A stretch of 64,000 nt of DNA from positions 169,802 to 233,801 of the forward strand of contig JAHJHR010000011.1 in NCBI GenBank assembly GCA_018823745.1, given 5' to 3'. This DNA is from Alphaproteobacteria bacterium (GTDB lineage Bacteria; Pseudomonadota; Alphaproteobacteria; Oceanibaculales; Oceanibaculaceae). Under the pieces are notes generated by a model. The model was not told the origin of the DNA. It saw only the letters and a list, made by a program, of their open reading frames with translations, and made no database searches. Position numbers and translations under genes: made by a program. This document shows positions 53,119 through 61,255 of this stretch, piece by piece; within the stretch, counting starts at the first letter, position 1, and every line of letters begins with the position of its first letter.

Positions 53119-53739
53119 ATGCGGGATCGAATCAAAGAGATCGCGACTGAATTGCTGATCACCCACGGCTATCGCGGCCTGCGTTTCAAGGATATCGCCG
53201 ACCGGCTGGGCACCACCCGGGCGAATATCCATTATCATTTCGGCACAAAGAAGAAGCTGATCGAGGAAGTCATCGACGAATATGTCGACGGCACGACCCG
53301 GCAGGTCATCGATATCTGGACAGACCGGCAGACCAGCTTCATCGACAAGACCACGACGATGATGGCGTTCAACCGCCAGCGCTATGACAATTTCAATCCG
53401 CGCGGCAAGAGTGGCCGGCCCTGGAGCCTGATCTCGCGCATGCGGCTGGAAGCGGAACTGCTCTCCAAGCCGTCAAAGGATGTGCTGCGGGATTTCTCGA
53501 TCAAGGCGACCGACTGCGTGACCGCTGCGGTTGAGCACGCCCAGGCCAGCGGCGAGATCAGCCCTGACGCGCCGACCCAGGATATCGCCGTACAGATCGT
53601 CGCCGTCATCGACAGCGCCGGCTCGATCACCGCCGATGCCGGCTCCTTCGACCGGCTGGAGCATCTCTACACCGCCTATATCCACATCCTCACCCACGCC
53701 TATGGCGGCAAGAAAGCCGTAAAGGCAGTGGCGGAGTAA
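53119..53739 (+). CDS. TetR-family transcriptional regulator
   Basis: 206-residue regulator with an N-terminal helix-turn-helix (about 5-50; GLRFKDIADRLGTTRANIHYHFG) and a helical ligand-binding C-terminal domain. TetR proteins are usually repressors released by a small ligand, often a pathway intermediate or CoA ester. It is divergent from the six-gene catabolic operon, so it probably controls that operon and itself through the inverted repeat at 52950-52983. Confidence 0.9.
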   Translation: MRDRIKEIATELLITHGYRGLRFKDIADRLGTTRANIHYHFGTKKKLIEEVIDEYVDGTTRQVIDIWTDRQTSFIDKTTTMMAFNRQRYDNFNPRGKSGRPWSLISRMRLEAELLSKPSKDVLRDFSIKATDCVTAAVEHAQASGEISPDAPTQDIAVQIVAVIDSAGSITADAGSFDRLEHLYTAYIHILTHAYGGKKAVKAVAE

Positions 53740-53774
53740 GAGGCAGGCCCTCGCTTGCCAGACCACTTTCTCTT

Positions 53775-53875
53775 TCGTCATGGCCGGACTTGATCCGACC
53801 ATCCATTGACCGAGCGAACCGCACGGACGAATGGACCCCCAAGTGCTATGGGCGGGTCAAGCCCGAGGGTGACGA
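53775..53875. repeat. Intergenic repeat element, copy 2 (101 bases)
   Basis: Same left (TCGTCATGGCCGGACTTGAT) and right (AGCCCGAGGGTGACGA) ends as the copy at 35135, with about 13 extra bases before the right hairpin (CCAAGTGCTATGG). It lies between the convergent tetR and hydrolase genes. Confidence 0.85.
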
Positions 53876-53898
53876 TGGAAAGGAGGCGGGCGGCGCCC

Positions 53899-54690
53899 CT
53901 ACCCCAGCAGGAACCCGGTCAATATCTCGCGGAAACGGGCGTGGTGCAGGGCCGGGAAGAAATGCCCGCCATTGGGGAAGATCACCGTCTCGGCATCGGG
54001 GATCAGGCGGCCCAGCTCCTCGCTCAGATAGGCCGGCGTGACGGCGTCGTCGCGGGCGCCGACCACCAGCGTCTTGTGCTTCAGGGCCGGCAGATCCTTG
54101 CGCCGGTCATGCGCCATGATGGCGGCGATGCGTGACAGCACGATTTCCGGCACCGGAATCTGCTTGGCGGCATCGGCATCGCTGATCTTGCCGGCATCGG
54201 GATTGTCGCGCAGGTAGAAGCTGGGCTGCAGGAACAGCACATTGGCGCGCAGATAGGCGCCCGGCCCGAGCTTCGACAGCGTCTCCGTGCGCACCCGGAA
54301 AAGCTGCTGGAAATAGCCATCCGTGCCGGCCCAGGTGGCGCTGAGGCACAACCGGTCGATACGCTCCGGATGATCCAGCGCCAGCACCTGGCCCATCGCC
54401 CCGCCGGTCGAATGGCCGACATAATGCGCCTTCTCGATGCCGAGATGGTCGAGCAGCGCCAGCACATCACCGGCCATCTGCGGCACGGAATATTCGATCC
54501 GGTCCAGGCTGCTGCGCCCGGTGCCGCGGTGATCATGCAGGATCACCTTGAAGCGCTTCGAGAGTTCCGGCACCGAGGGGTTCCAGAAAGTGGCACTGCC
54601 TGACAACCCGGCCGCCAGCACCAGCGGCGGCCCCTCGCCCTGCACCTCGTAATAGAGCGTCGCACCGTTCGACAGCGTCAACTCGGCCAT
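53899..54690 (-). CDS. Alpha/beta hydrolase (RutD-like)
   Basis: 263-residue alpha/beta hydrolase: oxyanion loop LAAGLSGSATFW, HDHRGTGRS, nucleophile GHSTGG, acid in VVGARDDAVTP and histidine in PNGGHFFPALHH. The outline resembles RutD and 3-oxoadipate enol-lactonase families, but no rut genes are here. It lies 99 bases downstream of the second CoA-transferase gene on the same strand and may belong to the same catabolic unit. Confidence 0.83.
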   Translation of the reverse strand: MAELTLSNGATLYYEVQGEGPPLVLAAGLSGSATFWNPSVPELSKRFKVILHDHRGTGRSSLDRIEYSVPQMAGDVLALLDHLGIEKAHYVGHSTGGAMGQVLALDHPERIDRLCLSATWAGTDGYFQQLFRVRTETLSKLGPGAYLRANVLFLQPSFYLRDNPDAGKISDADAAKQIPVPEIVLSRIAAIMAHDRRKDLPALKHKTLVVGARDDAVTPAYLSEELGRLIPDAETVIFPNGGHFFPALHHARFREILTGFLLG

Positions 54691-54789
54691 GGCAGGTTCT
54701 CCAGCAAGGGCAAGGCGTTAGAAGATTGGAACCGGCATCTTAGCGAGGCTGACAGAGGTGTAAAGACTGTGGGCGTCGCGCCTGCCGCC

Positions 54790-55989
54790 CTACTCCGCCG
54801 CCACCTCCGGTGAGAAGACCGCGCCGTCGCGGAGCAATTCCTCCACCTCCTCGGTGGTCAGGCCGTTCTCGTCCAGTATGGCGCGGGTATTCTCGCCGGG
54901 CTGCAACGCGAAGCCCCGGAAGCCAGGGACTGCCCCGTCATAGCGCAGCGGATGGTTCACCAGCGTCACCATGGCGTCGTTCACCGGCACCTCGCGGAAC
55001 ATCTCGTTATGCAGCAATTGTGGGTTCTGGCGCAGATCGTCGAAATCCTCGACGCGGGCGAACCACAGCTTCTGCGTATCCAGCTGGGCGGCGATATCGG
55101 CGAAGCGCTGCGGCGCCAGCACCGTGGCCACCGCCTGGGCATAGGCGTCGCGCTCCTCATAGGCGTTGCAGCCGACGAAGCCGCGCAGGATCTGGCTTTT
55201 CAGCGCTGTAGCCAGCTTGTCCGGCGCGTTCAGCGACAGCACCATGTGTCCGTCGGCAATCTCGTAGACGCCATAGGGTGCCTCATGGAACCAGGTGGCG
55301 AGATGCGCGTCGCGGTCGAAGACCTCCTTGCCGCGCCCGCTGGCGTAATAGGTGACCAGCGATTCGGTCTGCAGGTCAACGCCCGCCCCCAGCAGATTGC
55401 CCTCGACCAGCGTGCCCTCGCCGGTGCGCTGCCATTTCGCATAGGCGCCCAGAATGCCGAGCGCCAGCAGCGCACCGCCATGCTGATCGGCGGCAGCGCA
55501 GCCGGCCGCCATCGGGCCGGCGCGGCCGCCGGTCGCGGCGACCAGGCCGCTCATCGCCTGGATCAGCAGATCCTGGCCCGGCCGGTCGGCATAGGGGCCG
55601 GTCGCCCCGAAACCCGAGGCGGAGGCATAGATGATATCCGGCTTCGCCGCCTTCACCGCCGCATAGCCGAAGCCAAGGCGGTCCAGCGTGCCGGGGCGGA
55701 AATTTTCCACCACCACATGGCTGTTGGCGATCAGCCGGTAAATCACCGCCTTCGCCTTCGGATGCTTCAGGTCGATGGCCAGGCTGCGCGCATTGCGGTT
55801 GGCGCTGAGGAAGAAGGCGCTGACACCGCCGATCTTCGCCCGATCGGCCCCTGCCCAGTGCCGTTCATAGGCCCCCTGCGGCGGTTCGATCTTTATCACC
55901 TCCGCGCCCATGTCGCCGAGATACTGCGTCGCTGCCGGGCCTTGCAGGAAATGGCAGAAACTGACGATTCGCATGCCGTCGAGAAGCAC
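54790..55989 (-). CDS. Family III CoA-transferase (second copy)
   Basis: 399-residue CaiB/BaiF-type CoA-transferase, paralogous to that at 48982: SFCHFLQGPAATQYLGDMGAEVIKIEPP, NRNARSLAIDLKHPK, FRPGTLDRLGFGY and GATGPYADRPGQD with the catalytic aspartate. The start is best placed at the GTG 55989, which follows an AAGGGGG site at proper spacing and begins the conserved LLDGMRIV; an ATG at 56022 would add eleven residues but overlaps a LacI-type operator. Divergent from an SDR/enoyl-CoA hydratase pair, sharing a 97-base control region. Confidence 0.88.
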   Translation of the reverse strand: MLLDGMRIVSFCHFLQGPAATQYLGDMGAEVIKIEPPQGAYERHWAGADRAKIGGVSAFFLSANRNARSLAIDLKHPKAKAVIYRLIANSHVVVENFRPGTLDRLGFGYAAVKAAKPDIIYASASGFGATGPYADRPGQDLLIQAMSGLVAATGGRAGPMAAGCAAADQHGGALLALGILGAYAKWQRTGEGTLVEGNLLGAGVDLQTESLVTYYASGRGKEVFDRDAHLATWFHEAPYGVYEIADGHMVLSLNAPDKLATALKSQILRGFVGCNAYEERDAYAQAVATVLAPQRFADIAAQLDTQKLWFARVEDFDDLRQNPQLLHNEMFREVPVNDAMVTLVNHPLRYDGAVPGFRGFALQPGENTRAILDENGLTTEEVEELLRDGAVFSPEVAAE

Positions 55990-56023
55990 GACTACCCCCT
56001 TATCCGGTACAAAACCGCGCATA

Positions 56024-56037
56024 GAAAGCGCTTACAC
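56024..56037. promoter_or_regulatory. LacI/GalR-type operator in the CoA-transferase/SDR divergon
   Basis: GAAAGCGCTTACAC, sharing the AAGCGCTTAC core with sites at 62695 and 62882 near the lacI-family gene. It overlaps the -35 element of a plausible SDR promoter (TTACAC 56032-56037, 16 bases, TACACT 56054-56059) and lies just upstream of the CoA-transferase start. Confidence 0.65.
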
Positions 56038-56086
56038 AAGTGTCAGCCGCTGATACACTCCCCCGACATGAAAGCGGGAGGAACGC

Positions 56087-56839
56087 ATGGCTGAAACCAG
56101 CAACCCCATTAATGGAAAAACCATCCTGATCACCGGCGCGGGCAGCGGCATCGGCCGCGCCACCGCCATCGCCCTTGCCGGGCGCGGCGCCACCGTGATC
56201 TGCGCCGGCCGCACCGAGGCAAGCCTGCGCGACGTCGCCGCCGCCTGCGGCGGCAAGGCGGCTGTGGTGACGCTGGATGTCACCGATCCGGTCAGCGTCA
56301 GCAGCCTGGTCGACCGGCTGCCGGCGGCGCTGCGCGTCATTGACGTGCTGATCAACAATGCCGGCCACGATGCCGGCGGCCGCCAGCGCTTCGACCAGGG
56401 CCGAATCGAGGATTGGGCCAGCATCATCGACGCCAATGTCGCCGGCATGATGCGGGTCTGCCACGCAATCCTGCCGGGCATGGTGGCGCGCGGCGAGGGC
56501 CAGGTGGTGAATATCGGCTCGGTCGCCGCCTTTCGCTCCTATCCCGGCGGCAGTGCCTACAACACCTCCAAGGCAGCGGTGCATACGTTTACCGAAGGGC
56601 TGCGGCTGGATTATCGCGACAGCGACATCCGCATCACCGAGGTGATGCCCGGCCTGACCCGCACCAATTTCGCCGCCACGCGCTTCGGCGGCGATTCCGG
56701 CAAGGGGGCCGCCTATTACAATGACGCGCCCATGGCGCTGGAGGCCGAGGACATCGCCCGAGGCATCGTCTATGCGCTGGACCAGCCGCCGCACTGCACC
56801 GTGGCGCAGATCGTCATCACGCCGACGCGAGAACCATAA
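56087..56839 (+). CDS. SDR-family oxidoreductase
   Basis: 250-residue classical SDR with TGAGSGIGRATA, NNAGHDAG, serine in IGSVAAF and the catalytic pair SAYNTSKAA. It resembles YdfG/serine-type 3-hydroxy acid dehydrogenases in its C-terminal region (EVMPGLTRTNFAATRFGGD). Start at the ATG 56087 with a GGGAGGAA site. First gene of a pair with the enoyl-CoA hydratase, 18 bases downstream; probably oxidises a 3-hydroxyacyl or related intermediate. Confidence 0.88.
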   Translation: MAETSNPINGKTILITGAGSGIGRATAIALAGRGATVICAGRTEASLRDVAAACGGKAAVVTLDVTDPVSVSSLVDRLPAALRVIDVLINNAGHDAGGRQRFDQGRIEDWASIIDANVAGMMRVCHAILPGMVARGEGQVVNIGSVAAFRSYPGGSAYNTSKAAVHTFTEGLRLDYRDSDIRITEVMPGLTRTNFAATRFGGDSGKGAAYYNDAPMALEAEDIARGIVYALDQPPHCTVAQIVITPTREP

Positions 56840-56857
56840 AACAAGGGGGACCAACCC

Positions 56858-57631
56858 ATGACCGACCTTATCGAGAAAAGCCGCAGCGATGAGGGCGTGC
56901 TGCGCCTGACGCTGAACCGGCCGGAAGCGCGCAACGCGCTCAGCCGGGCGCTGATCGCTGCGCTGGCCGCAGCGCTTCGGGAAGCTGCCAGCGACGATTC
57001 CGTGCGTGTCGTCCTGTTGAGCGGCGGCGAGAAACAATTCTCCGCCGGCGCCGATATCAAGGAATTCATCGCCGAGGGCGGGGCGGTGCTGGAAAGCCCG
57101 CAGCGCACCGAGGACTGGTCGGCCATCGAGCGTTTTCCGAAGCCGATTGTCGCGGCTGTCGAGGGCTATGCCTTTGGCGGCGGGTTCGAGCTGGTGCTGC
57201 TGGCCGATATCGTGGTGGCGGCGGATAACGCCCGCTTCGCCTTCCCGGAGGTCAATCTGGGCCTGCTTCCCGGCGATGGCGGCACCCAGCGCGCCACCCG
57301 CATCGGCGGCAAGGCGCTGGCCATGAAGATGATCCTGACCGGCGAGCCGATTGACGCGGCAACCGCTCTGGCTGCCGGCTTCGTATCCGAGCTGGCGGCG
57401 CCCGGCGCGGTGACGGCGCGTGCCGAGGCCCTGACGGCGCTGCTGGCGACCAAGCCGCCAATTGCGCTGCGCCTCGCCAAGGCCGCCATGCTGGCCGCCT
57501 ATGAGGTGCCGCTGGCCGCCGGGCTGATCCAGGAACGCCAGCTGATCGCCCGCGCCTTCGCCACCGAGGACCGGCTGGAGGGCGTCACCGCCTTCAAGGA
57601 AAAGCGCCCACCGGTGTTCAGGGGACGATAG
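56858..57631 (+). CDS. Enoyl-CoA hydratase/isomerase
   Basis: 257-residue crotonase-fold enzyme. The oxyanion segment is FSAGADIKEF, the second is GYAFGGGFEL, and FPEVNLGLLPGDGGTQR carries the glutamate region of hydratases. It probably hydrates or isomerises an enoyl-CoA formed after CoA activation by the divergent CoA-transferase. A strong hairpin (57650-57691) follows its stop. Confidence 0.9.
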   Translation: MTDLIEKSRSDEGVLRLTLNRPEARNALSRALIAALAAALREAASDDSVRVVLLSGGEKQFSAGADIKEFIAEGGAVLESPQRTEDWSAIERFPKPIVAAVEGYAFGGGFELVLLADIVVAADNARFAFPEVNLGLLPGDGGTQRATRIGGKALAMKMILTGEPIDAATALAAGFVSELAAPGAVTARAEALTALLATKPPIALRLAKAAMLAAYEVPLAAGLIQERQLIARAFATEDRLEGVTAFKEKRPPVFRGR

Positions 57632-57649
57632 CAGCCTGACCAGAAAAAC

Positions 57650-57691
57650 GCTCCCCCACGCCGGAATGAGAGAAACGGCGGGGGGGAGCGA
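57650..57691 (-). terminator. Strong terminator between convergent operons
   Basis: CGCTCCCCC-A-CGCCG pairs with CGGCG-G-GGGGGAGCG (15 base positions with one mismatch). On the minus strand it is followed by TTTTTCTGG, so it ends the transporter/MaoC operon; it also lies just after the enoyl-CoA hydratase stop and may stop transcription from that side. Confidence 0.82.
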
Positions 57692-57774
57692 GGTGCCATG
57701 GCGAACGCGCTGCGCGGAGGGAGTCAGAACCGCAGGCATGATCTGGTCTCAGATACAGGCGTCGCGCATGGAGA

Positions 57775-58227
57775 CTACTCGGCCGCCTGGGCTGTATTGG
57801 CCACCCATTTCAGGATATGGCTGCCGACTGTCACCAGATCACCCTGCTGGTTGGTGATCTCGATCTGCGAGGTGGAGCGGCGCTTTTGCGCGTCCACAGC
57901 CGCGATCCGGTAGACCACGGTGATGGTGTCGCCGATGAACACGGGCGCCAGAAACCGGATCTTGTCATAACCGAGCGAGACCGCCGTCTCATCCCCGCCG
58001 GTGCTGCCGGCCTTGTCGATCATCATCGTCGAGGCGGTGGACATGAAGCCCACCATCAGCGCGCCATGGGCGATGCGCTTGCCATAGCTCGACTTGCGCA
58101 TGAATTCTTCATTCACGTGATTGCCCGACAGATCGCCGGTGATGCCGGCGAACAGATAGACGTCGCTTTCCCCCACCGTCTTCGAGAATCGAACCTCGTC
58201 GCCCGGCTTCACATAGAAACCACTCAT
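57775..58227 (-). CDS. MaoC-family (R)-enoyl-CoA hydratase
   Basis: 150-residue hot-dog-fold hydratase. The catalytic Asp-His dyad is in GDLSGNHVNEEF, with the following RIAHGALMVGF segment. PhaJ-like enzymes hydrate trans-2-enoyl-CoA to (R)-3-hydroxyacyl-CoA. It is the last gene of the CUT1 transporter operon, 14 bases after the ATPase, which links that importer to acyl-CoA metabolism. Confidence 0.88.
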   Translation of the reverse strand: MSGFYVKPGDEVRFSKTVGESDVYLFAGITGDLSGNHVNEEFMRKSSYGKRIAHGALMVGFMSTASTMMIDKAGSTGGDETAVSLGYDKIRFLAPVFIGDTITVVYRIAAVDAQKRRSTSQIEITNQQGDLVTVGSHILKWVANTAQAAE

Positions 58228-58241
58228 CTTTCACCCCTGAT

Positions 58242-59387
58242 TCAGGAAACGTGGCGCAACGGCGCAGTCACCTGGCCCTTACCGGCAGACCAGAGAACCG
58301 GGCCGGAATCGCCTGCCGCAAAGACATGGACCCGGTCGAGCGCGATGGAGAAGCGCCCGGCATCGCCGCCCTGCAAGCGCAGATCGGGGTCAACGCCGGC
58401 CGCCATGACGGTGCGCTCGCCGACGCGCAGTTCCACCAGCTGTTGCGCACCCAGCTGCTCGGTCAGCACGATGCTGCCATCCAGCCGGATCGTCCCCTCG
58501 CTGCTGCCTTCGCCCATCAGGATATGCTCCGGCCGCAGCCCGATAACGACGTTCTTCCCGACATGGCCGGCCAGCGCCGCCGCCATCGCATCGGGCAGCA
58601 CGATATCGGCGCCGAAATCGGAAAGGACCAGGCCGCCATTCTTCTGCACCACCGTCACATCGACGAAATTCATCGCGGGCGAACCCAGGAAACTGCCGAC
58701 AAAGCGGTTGGCCGGGGTGCGGTACAATTCCAGCGGCGTGCCGATCTGCTGTACCAGCCCGTCCTTCATGACGACGATGCGGTCGCCCAGCGTCATCGCC
58801 TCGACCTGGTCATGCGTGACGTAGATCGAGGTGGTGGCGACGCGGGTGCGCAGCTCCTTCAGCTCGATGCGCATCTGTGCGCGCAGCTTGGCATCCAGGT
58901 TGGACAGCGGCTCGTCGAACAGGAAGACCGCCGGGTTGCGCACGATGCAGCGGCCCAGTGCGACGCGCTGCTGCTGGCCGCCGGACAGCTGCTTGGGCTT
59001 GCGCGCCATCAGCGGCTGGATGCCGAGGATCGACGCCGCCCGGTCGATCTCCTTGCGGATATCGGCCTCCGGCACCTTCCGGTTGCGCAGCCCGAAGGCC
59101 AGATTGTCGTACACCGTCATATGCTGGTAGAGCGCGTAGTTCTGGAACACCATGGCGATGTCCCGGTCGCGCGGCGGCAGATCATTGACCACCCGGCCGC
59201 CAATATCGATGGTGCCGCCGCTGATCTCCTCCAGCCCGGCAACCATGCGCAGAGTGGTGGATTTGCCGCAGCCGGACGGCCCGACCAGCACCACGAATTC
59301 CTCGTCGGCGACGGTGAGATCGACATCATGCACGGCGTGGATGTTGCCGTAGCGCTTGTTCACCTGTGTAAGCTTCACTTCAGCCAT
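58242..59387 (-). CDS. Carbohydrate-type ABC transporter ATP-binding protein (UgpC-like)
   Basis: 381-residue ATPase with [25 protein letters not shown] and [12 protein letters not shown], plus a C-terminal regulatory OB-fold domain (about 245-370). It pairs with the permeases 38 bases upstream. Paralogous to the ATPase at 32881. The C-terminal domain differs enough that separate transporters are served. Confidence 0.92.
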   Translation of the reverse strand: MAEVKLTQVNKRYGNIHAVHDVDLTVADEEFVVLVGPSGCGKSTTLRMVAGLEEISGGTIDIGGRVVNDLPPRDRDIAMVFQNYALYQHMTVYDNLAFGLRNRKVPEADIRKEIDRAASILGIQPLMARKPKQLSGGQQQRVALGRCIVRNPAVFLFDEPLSNLDAKLRAQMRIELKELRTRVATTSIYVTHDQVEAMTLGDRIVVMKDGLVQQIGTPLELYRTPANRFVGSFLGSPAMNFVDVTVVQKNGGLVLSDFGADIVLPDAMAAALAGHVGKNVVIGLRPEHILMGEGSSEGTIRLDGSIVLTEQLGAQQLVELRVGERTVMAAGVDPDLRLQGGDAGRFSIALDRVHVFAAGDSGPVLWSAGKGQVTAPLRHVS

Positions 59388-59425
59388 ATCGCGTTATCCG
59401 CTTTCGAAGTTGTTTTGAGAGCGCG

Positions 59426-60286
59426 TCAGACCTTCAGGCCGCGCACCACGTATTTCTGTCCGAAGATTGCGACGATCAGCGCTGGCACCATCGCCATCAC
59501 GGCGGTGGCGCTCATCAGGTTCCACTCGGTGCCCAGCTCGCTGACGAACTGCGCCATCACCACGGTGATCATCGGCGTGTTGTGGCTGGTCAGGATCAGG
59601 GCGAACAGGAACTCGTTCCAGGTCCACAGCCAGCACAGGATGCTGAGCGCCGCGATGCCCGGCAGCGCCGAGGGCAAGGCAACGCGCAGGAAGGCCCCCC
59701 AGCGGGTGCAGCCATCGATCAGTGCCGCCGATTCCATCGACGGGTCAATGCCGTCGAAGAAGCCCTTCATCAGCCAGGAGAAGAAACAGATGTGAACGGC
59801 GATATGCGGCAGCAGCAGGCCGAGATAGGTATCGAAGATGCCCCACCACTGGGTGACGAAATACAGCGGCAGCACCCAGGTGATGTAGGGGATGGTGCGG
59901 AAGATATAGATCGTGCCGAACCAGGCATTCGCCAGCTTGCCGGTGAAGCGCGACAGCATATAGCCGCTGGTCACCGTCACCGTCAGAGAGAAGAAGGTGG
60001 ACAGCGTGGCGATGACGAAGCTGTTGAAGAAGGCATGGACCACCACCTCCTGCTCCAGCACCTCCAGGTAATTGCCCAGCGTGAATTCCAGCCCGCGATG
60101 CACGTAATAGACGCCCCAGGCGGGGCGCATCGATGTCAGCACCAGCCAGAAGACCGGAAAGGCGAAGATCAGCAGCACACCCAGCACGCTGAGCAGGAAG
60201 AAGGCCCGCTTGCCACCCGGCGCCAGCGCGTCCAGGAAACTGCCGCGCTTGGGCGGGGTGTAGCCGGTATCGGTGGCGACGCTCAT
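59426..60286 (-). CDS. Carbohydrate-type ABC transporter permease (MalG-like)
   Basis: 286-residue CUT1 permease with six helices and the docking loop MESAALIDGCTRWGAFLRVALPSALPG. Start at the ATG 60286 (GGAGGTG upstream), overlapping the MalF-like stop by four bases; the longer frame reads into that gene. The C-terminus ends in VRGLKV, usual for the family. Confidence 0.9.
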   Translation of the reverse strand: MSVATDTGYTPPKRGSFLDALAPGGKRAFFLLSVLGVLLIFAFPVFWLVLTSMRPAWGVYYVHRGLEFTLGNYLEVLEQEVVVHAFFNSFVIATLSTFFSLTVTVTSGYMLSRFTGKLANAWFGTIYIFRTIPYITWVLPLYFVTQWWGIFDTYLGLLLPHIAVHICFFSWLMKGFFDGIDPSMESAALIDGCTRWGAFLRVALPSALPGIAALSILCWLWTWNEFLFALILTSHNTPMITVVMAQFVSELGTEWNLMSATAVMAMVPALIVAIFGQKYVVRGLKV

Positions 60287-61251
60287 CGCGACACCTCCAT
60301 GAAACGGTTGAGAAGTTTGTAAAGCCCCCAGCCCAGCGTACCGATGATGATGGCACCGATGATCGCCGCGGCCGTGCCGCGCCCGAAATTCAGGTACACG
60401 AAGGCCTCGGTATAGGCGTAGATGCTGAACACCTCGGTTTGTCGCGCCGGCCCGCCGCCGCTGATCACCCAGACCTGGTCGAAGGTCCGGAAACAGTCGA
60501 TCGAGCGGATGACGATGCACACCGCCATGATGGGACGCATCATCGGCAGGGTGACATGGGTGAAGACGCGCCATTTGCTGGCGGCGTCGATGGCGGCCGC
60601 CTCGTAGGGTTCCTTCGGCAGGCTGCGCAGCCCGGCCAGCAGCAGGATGGTGAACCACGGCGTCCACAGCCAGACATCGGTGAAGACGATGATGGCAAAG
60701 CTGGGCCAGCGATCCGACAGCCAGGCGATCTGCCCGAAGCCGAGCGCGCCGATGACGGCGGCGACCACGCCGAACTGATCGTTGAAAATCCAGCGCATCA
60801 TCATCGAGGCAATGACCGGCGCCACCATCAGCGGCAGCAGGATCACGGTCTGCACGATGGCATGGCCGAAGAAATGCTTGTTCAGCATATGCGCCAGTGC
60901 CAGCCCCAGGACGAGGCCGATGCTAACAGAACTGACCATCAGCAGCAGCGTATTGGGCAGCACCAGATACAGGAAATTGGGGTCGGTCAGGATGTAGATG
61001 TAATGCTGCAATCCGACCCAGGTGCGCTGCGGATCGTACAGCGACCAGTCGCGAAAGCTGGCATTGGCGCCGATCAGGATCGGCACAATCTGGAACAGGA
61101 TCAGCATGATCCCGGACGGCGCCAGCAGCAGCAGGCTGAAACGGGTCTTTTCGTTCAGCGCCAGCCAGCGCAAGGCGAAGCTTTTGCCGGGTTTCCCCGG
61201 GGCCTTGTCTGGCCCCGGGGTTCCCATGGCGGATTTAACATCCGTCGACAT
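60283..61251 (-). CDS. Carbohydrate-type ABC transporter permease (MalF-like)
   Basis: 322-residue CUT1 permease: six helices and docking loop YEAAAIDAASKWRVFTHVTLPMMRP. The start is uncertain: the ATG 61251 lies five bases after the binding-protein stop, while ATGs at 61269 or earlier overlap that gene; none has a strong ribosome site, so translation is probably coupled. The first 35 residues are cytosolic and proline/glycine-rich. Confidence 0.88.
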   Translation of the reverse strand: MSTDVKSAMGTPGPDKAPGKPGKSFALRWLALNEKTRFSLLLLAPSGIMLILFQIVPILIGANASFRDWSLYDPQRTWVGLQHYIYILTDPNFLYLVLPNTLLLMVSSVSIGLVLGLALAHMLNKHFFGHAIVQTVILLPLMVAPVIASMMMRWIFNDQFGVVAAVIGALGFGQIAWLSDRWPSFAIIVFTDVWLWTPWFTILLLAGLRSLPKEPYEAAAIDAASKWRVFTHVTLPMMRPIMAVCIVIRSIDCFRTFDQVWVISGGGPARQTEVFSIYAYTEAFVYLNFGRGTAAAIIGAIIIGTLGWGLYKLLNRFMEVSR

Positions 61252-61255
61252 TGAC

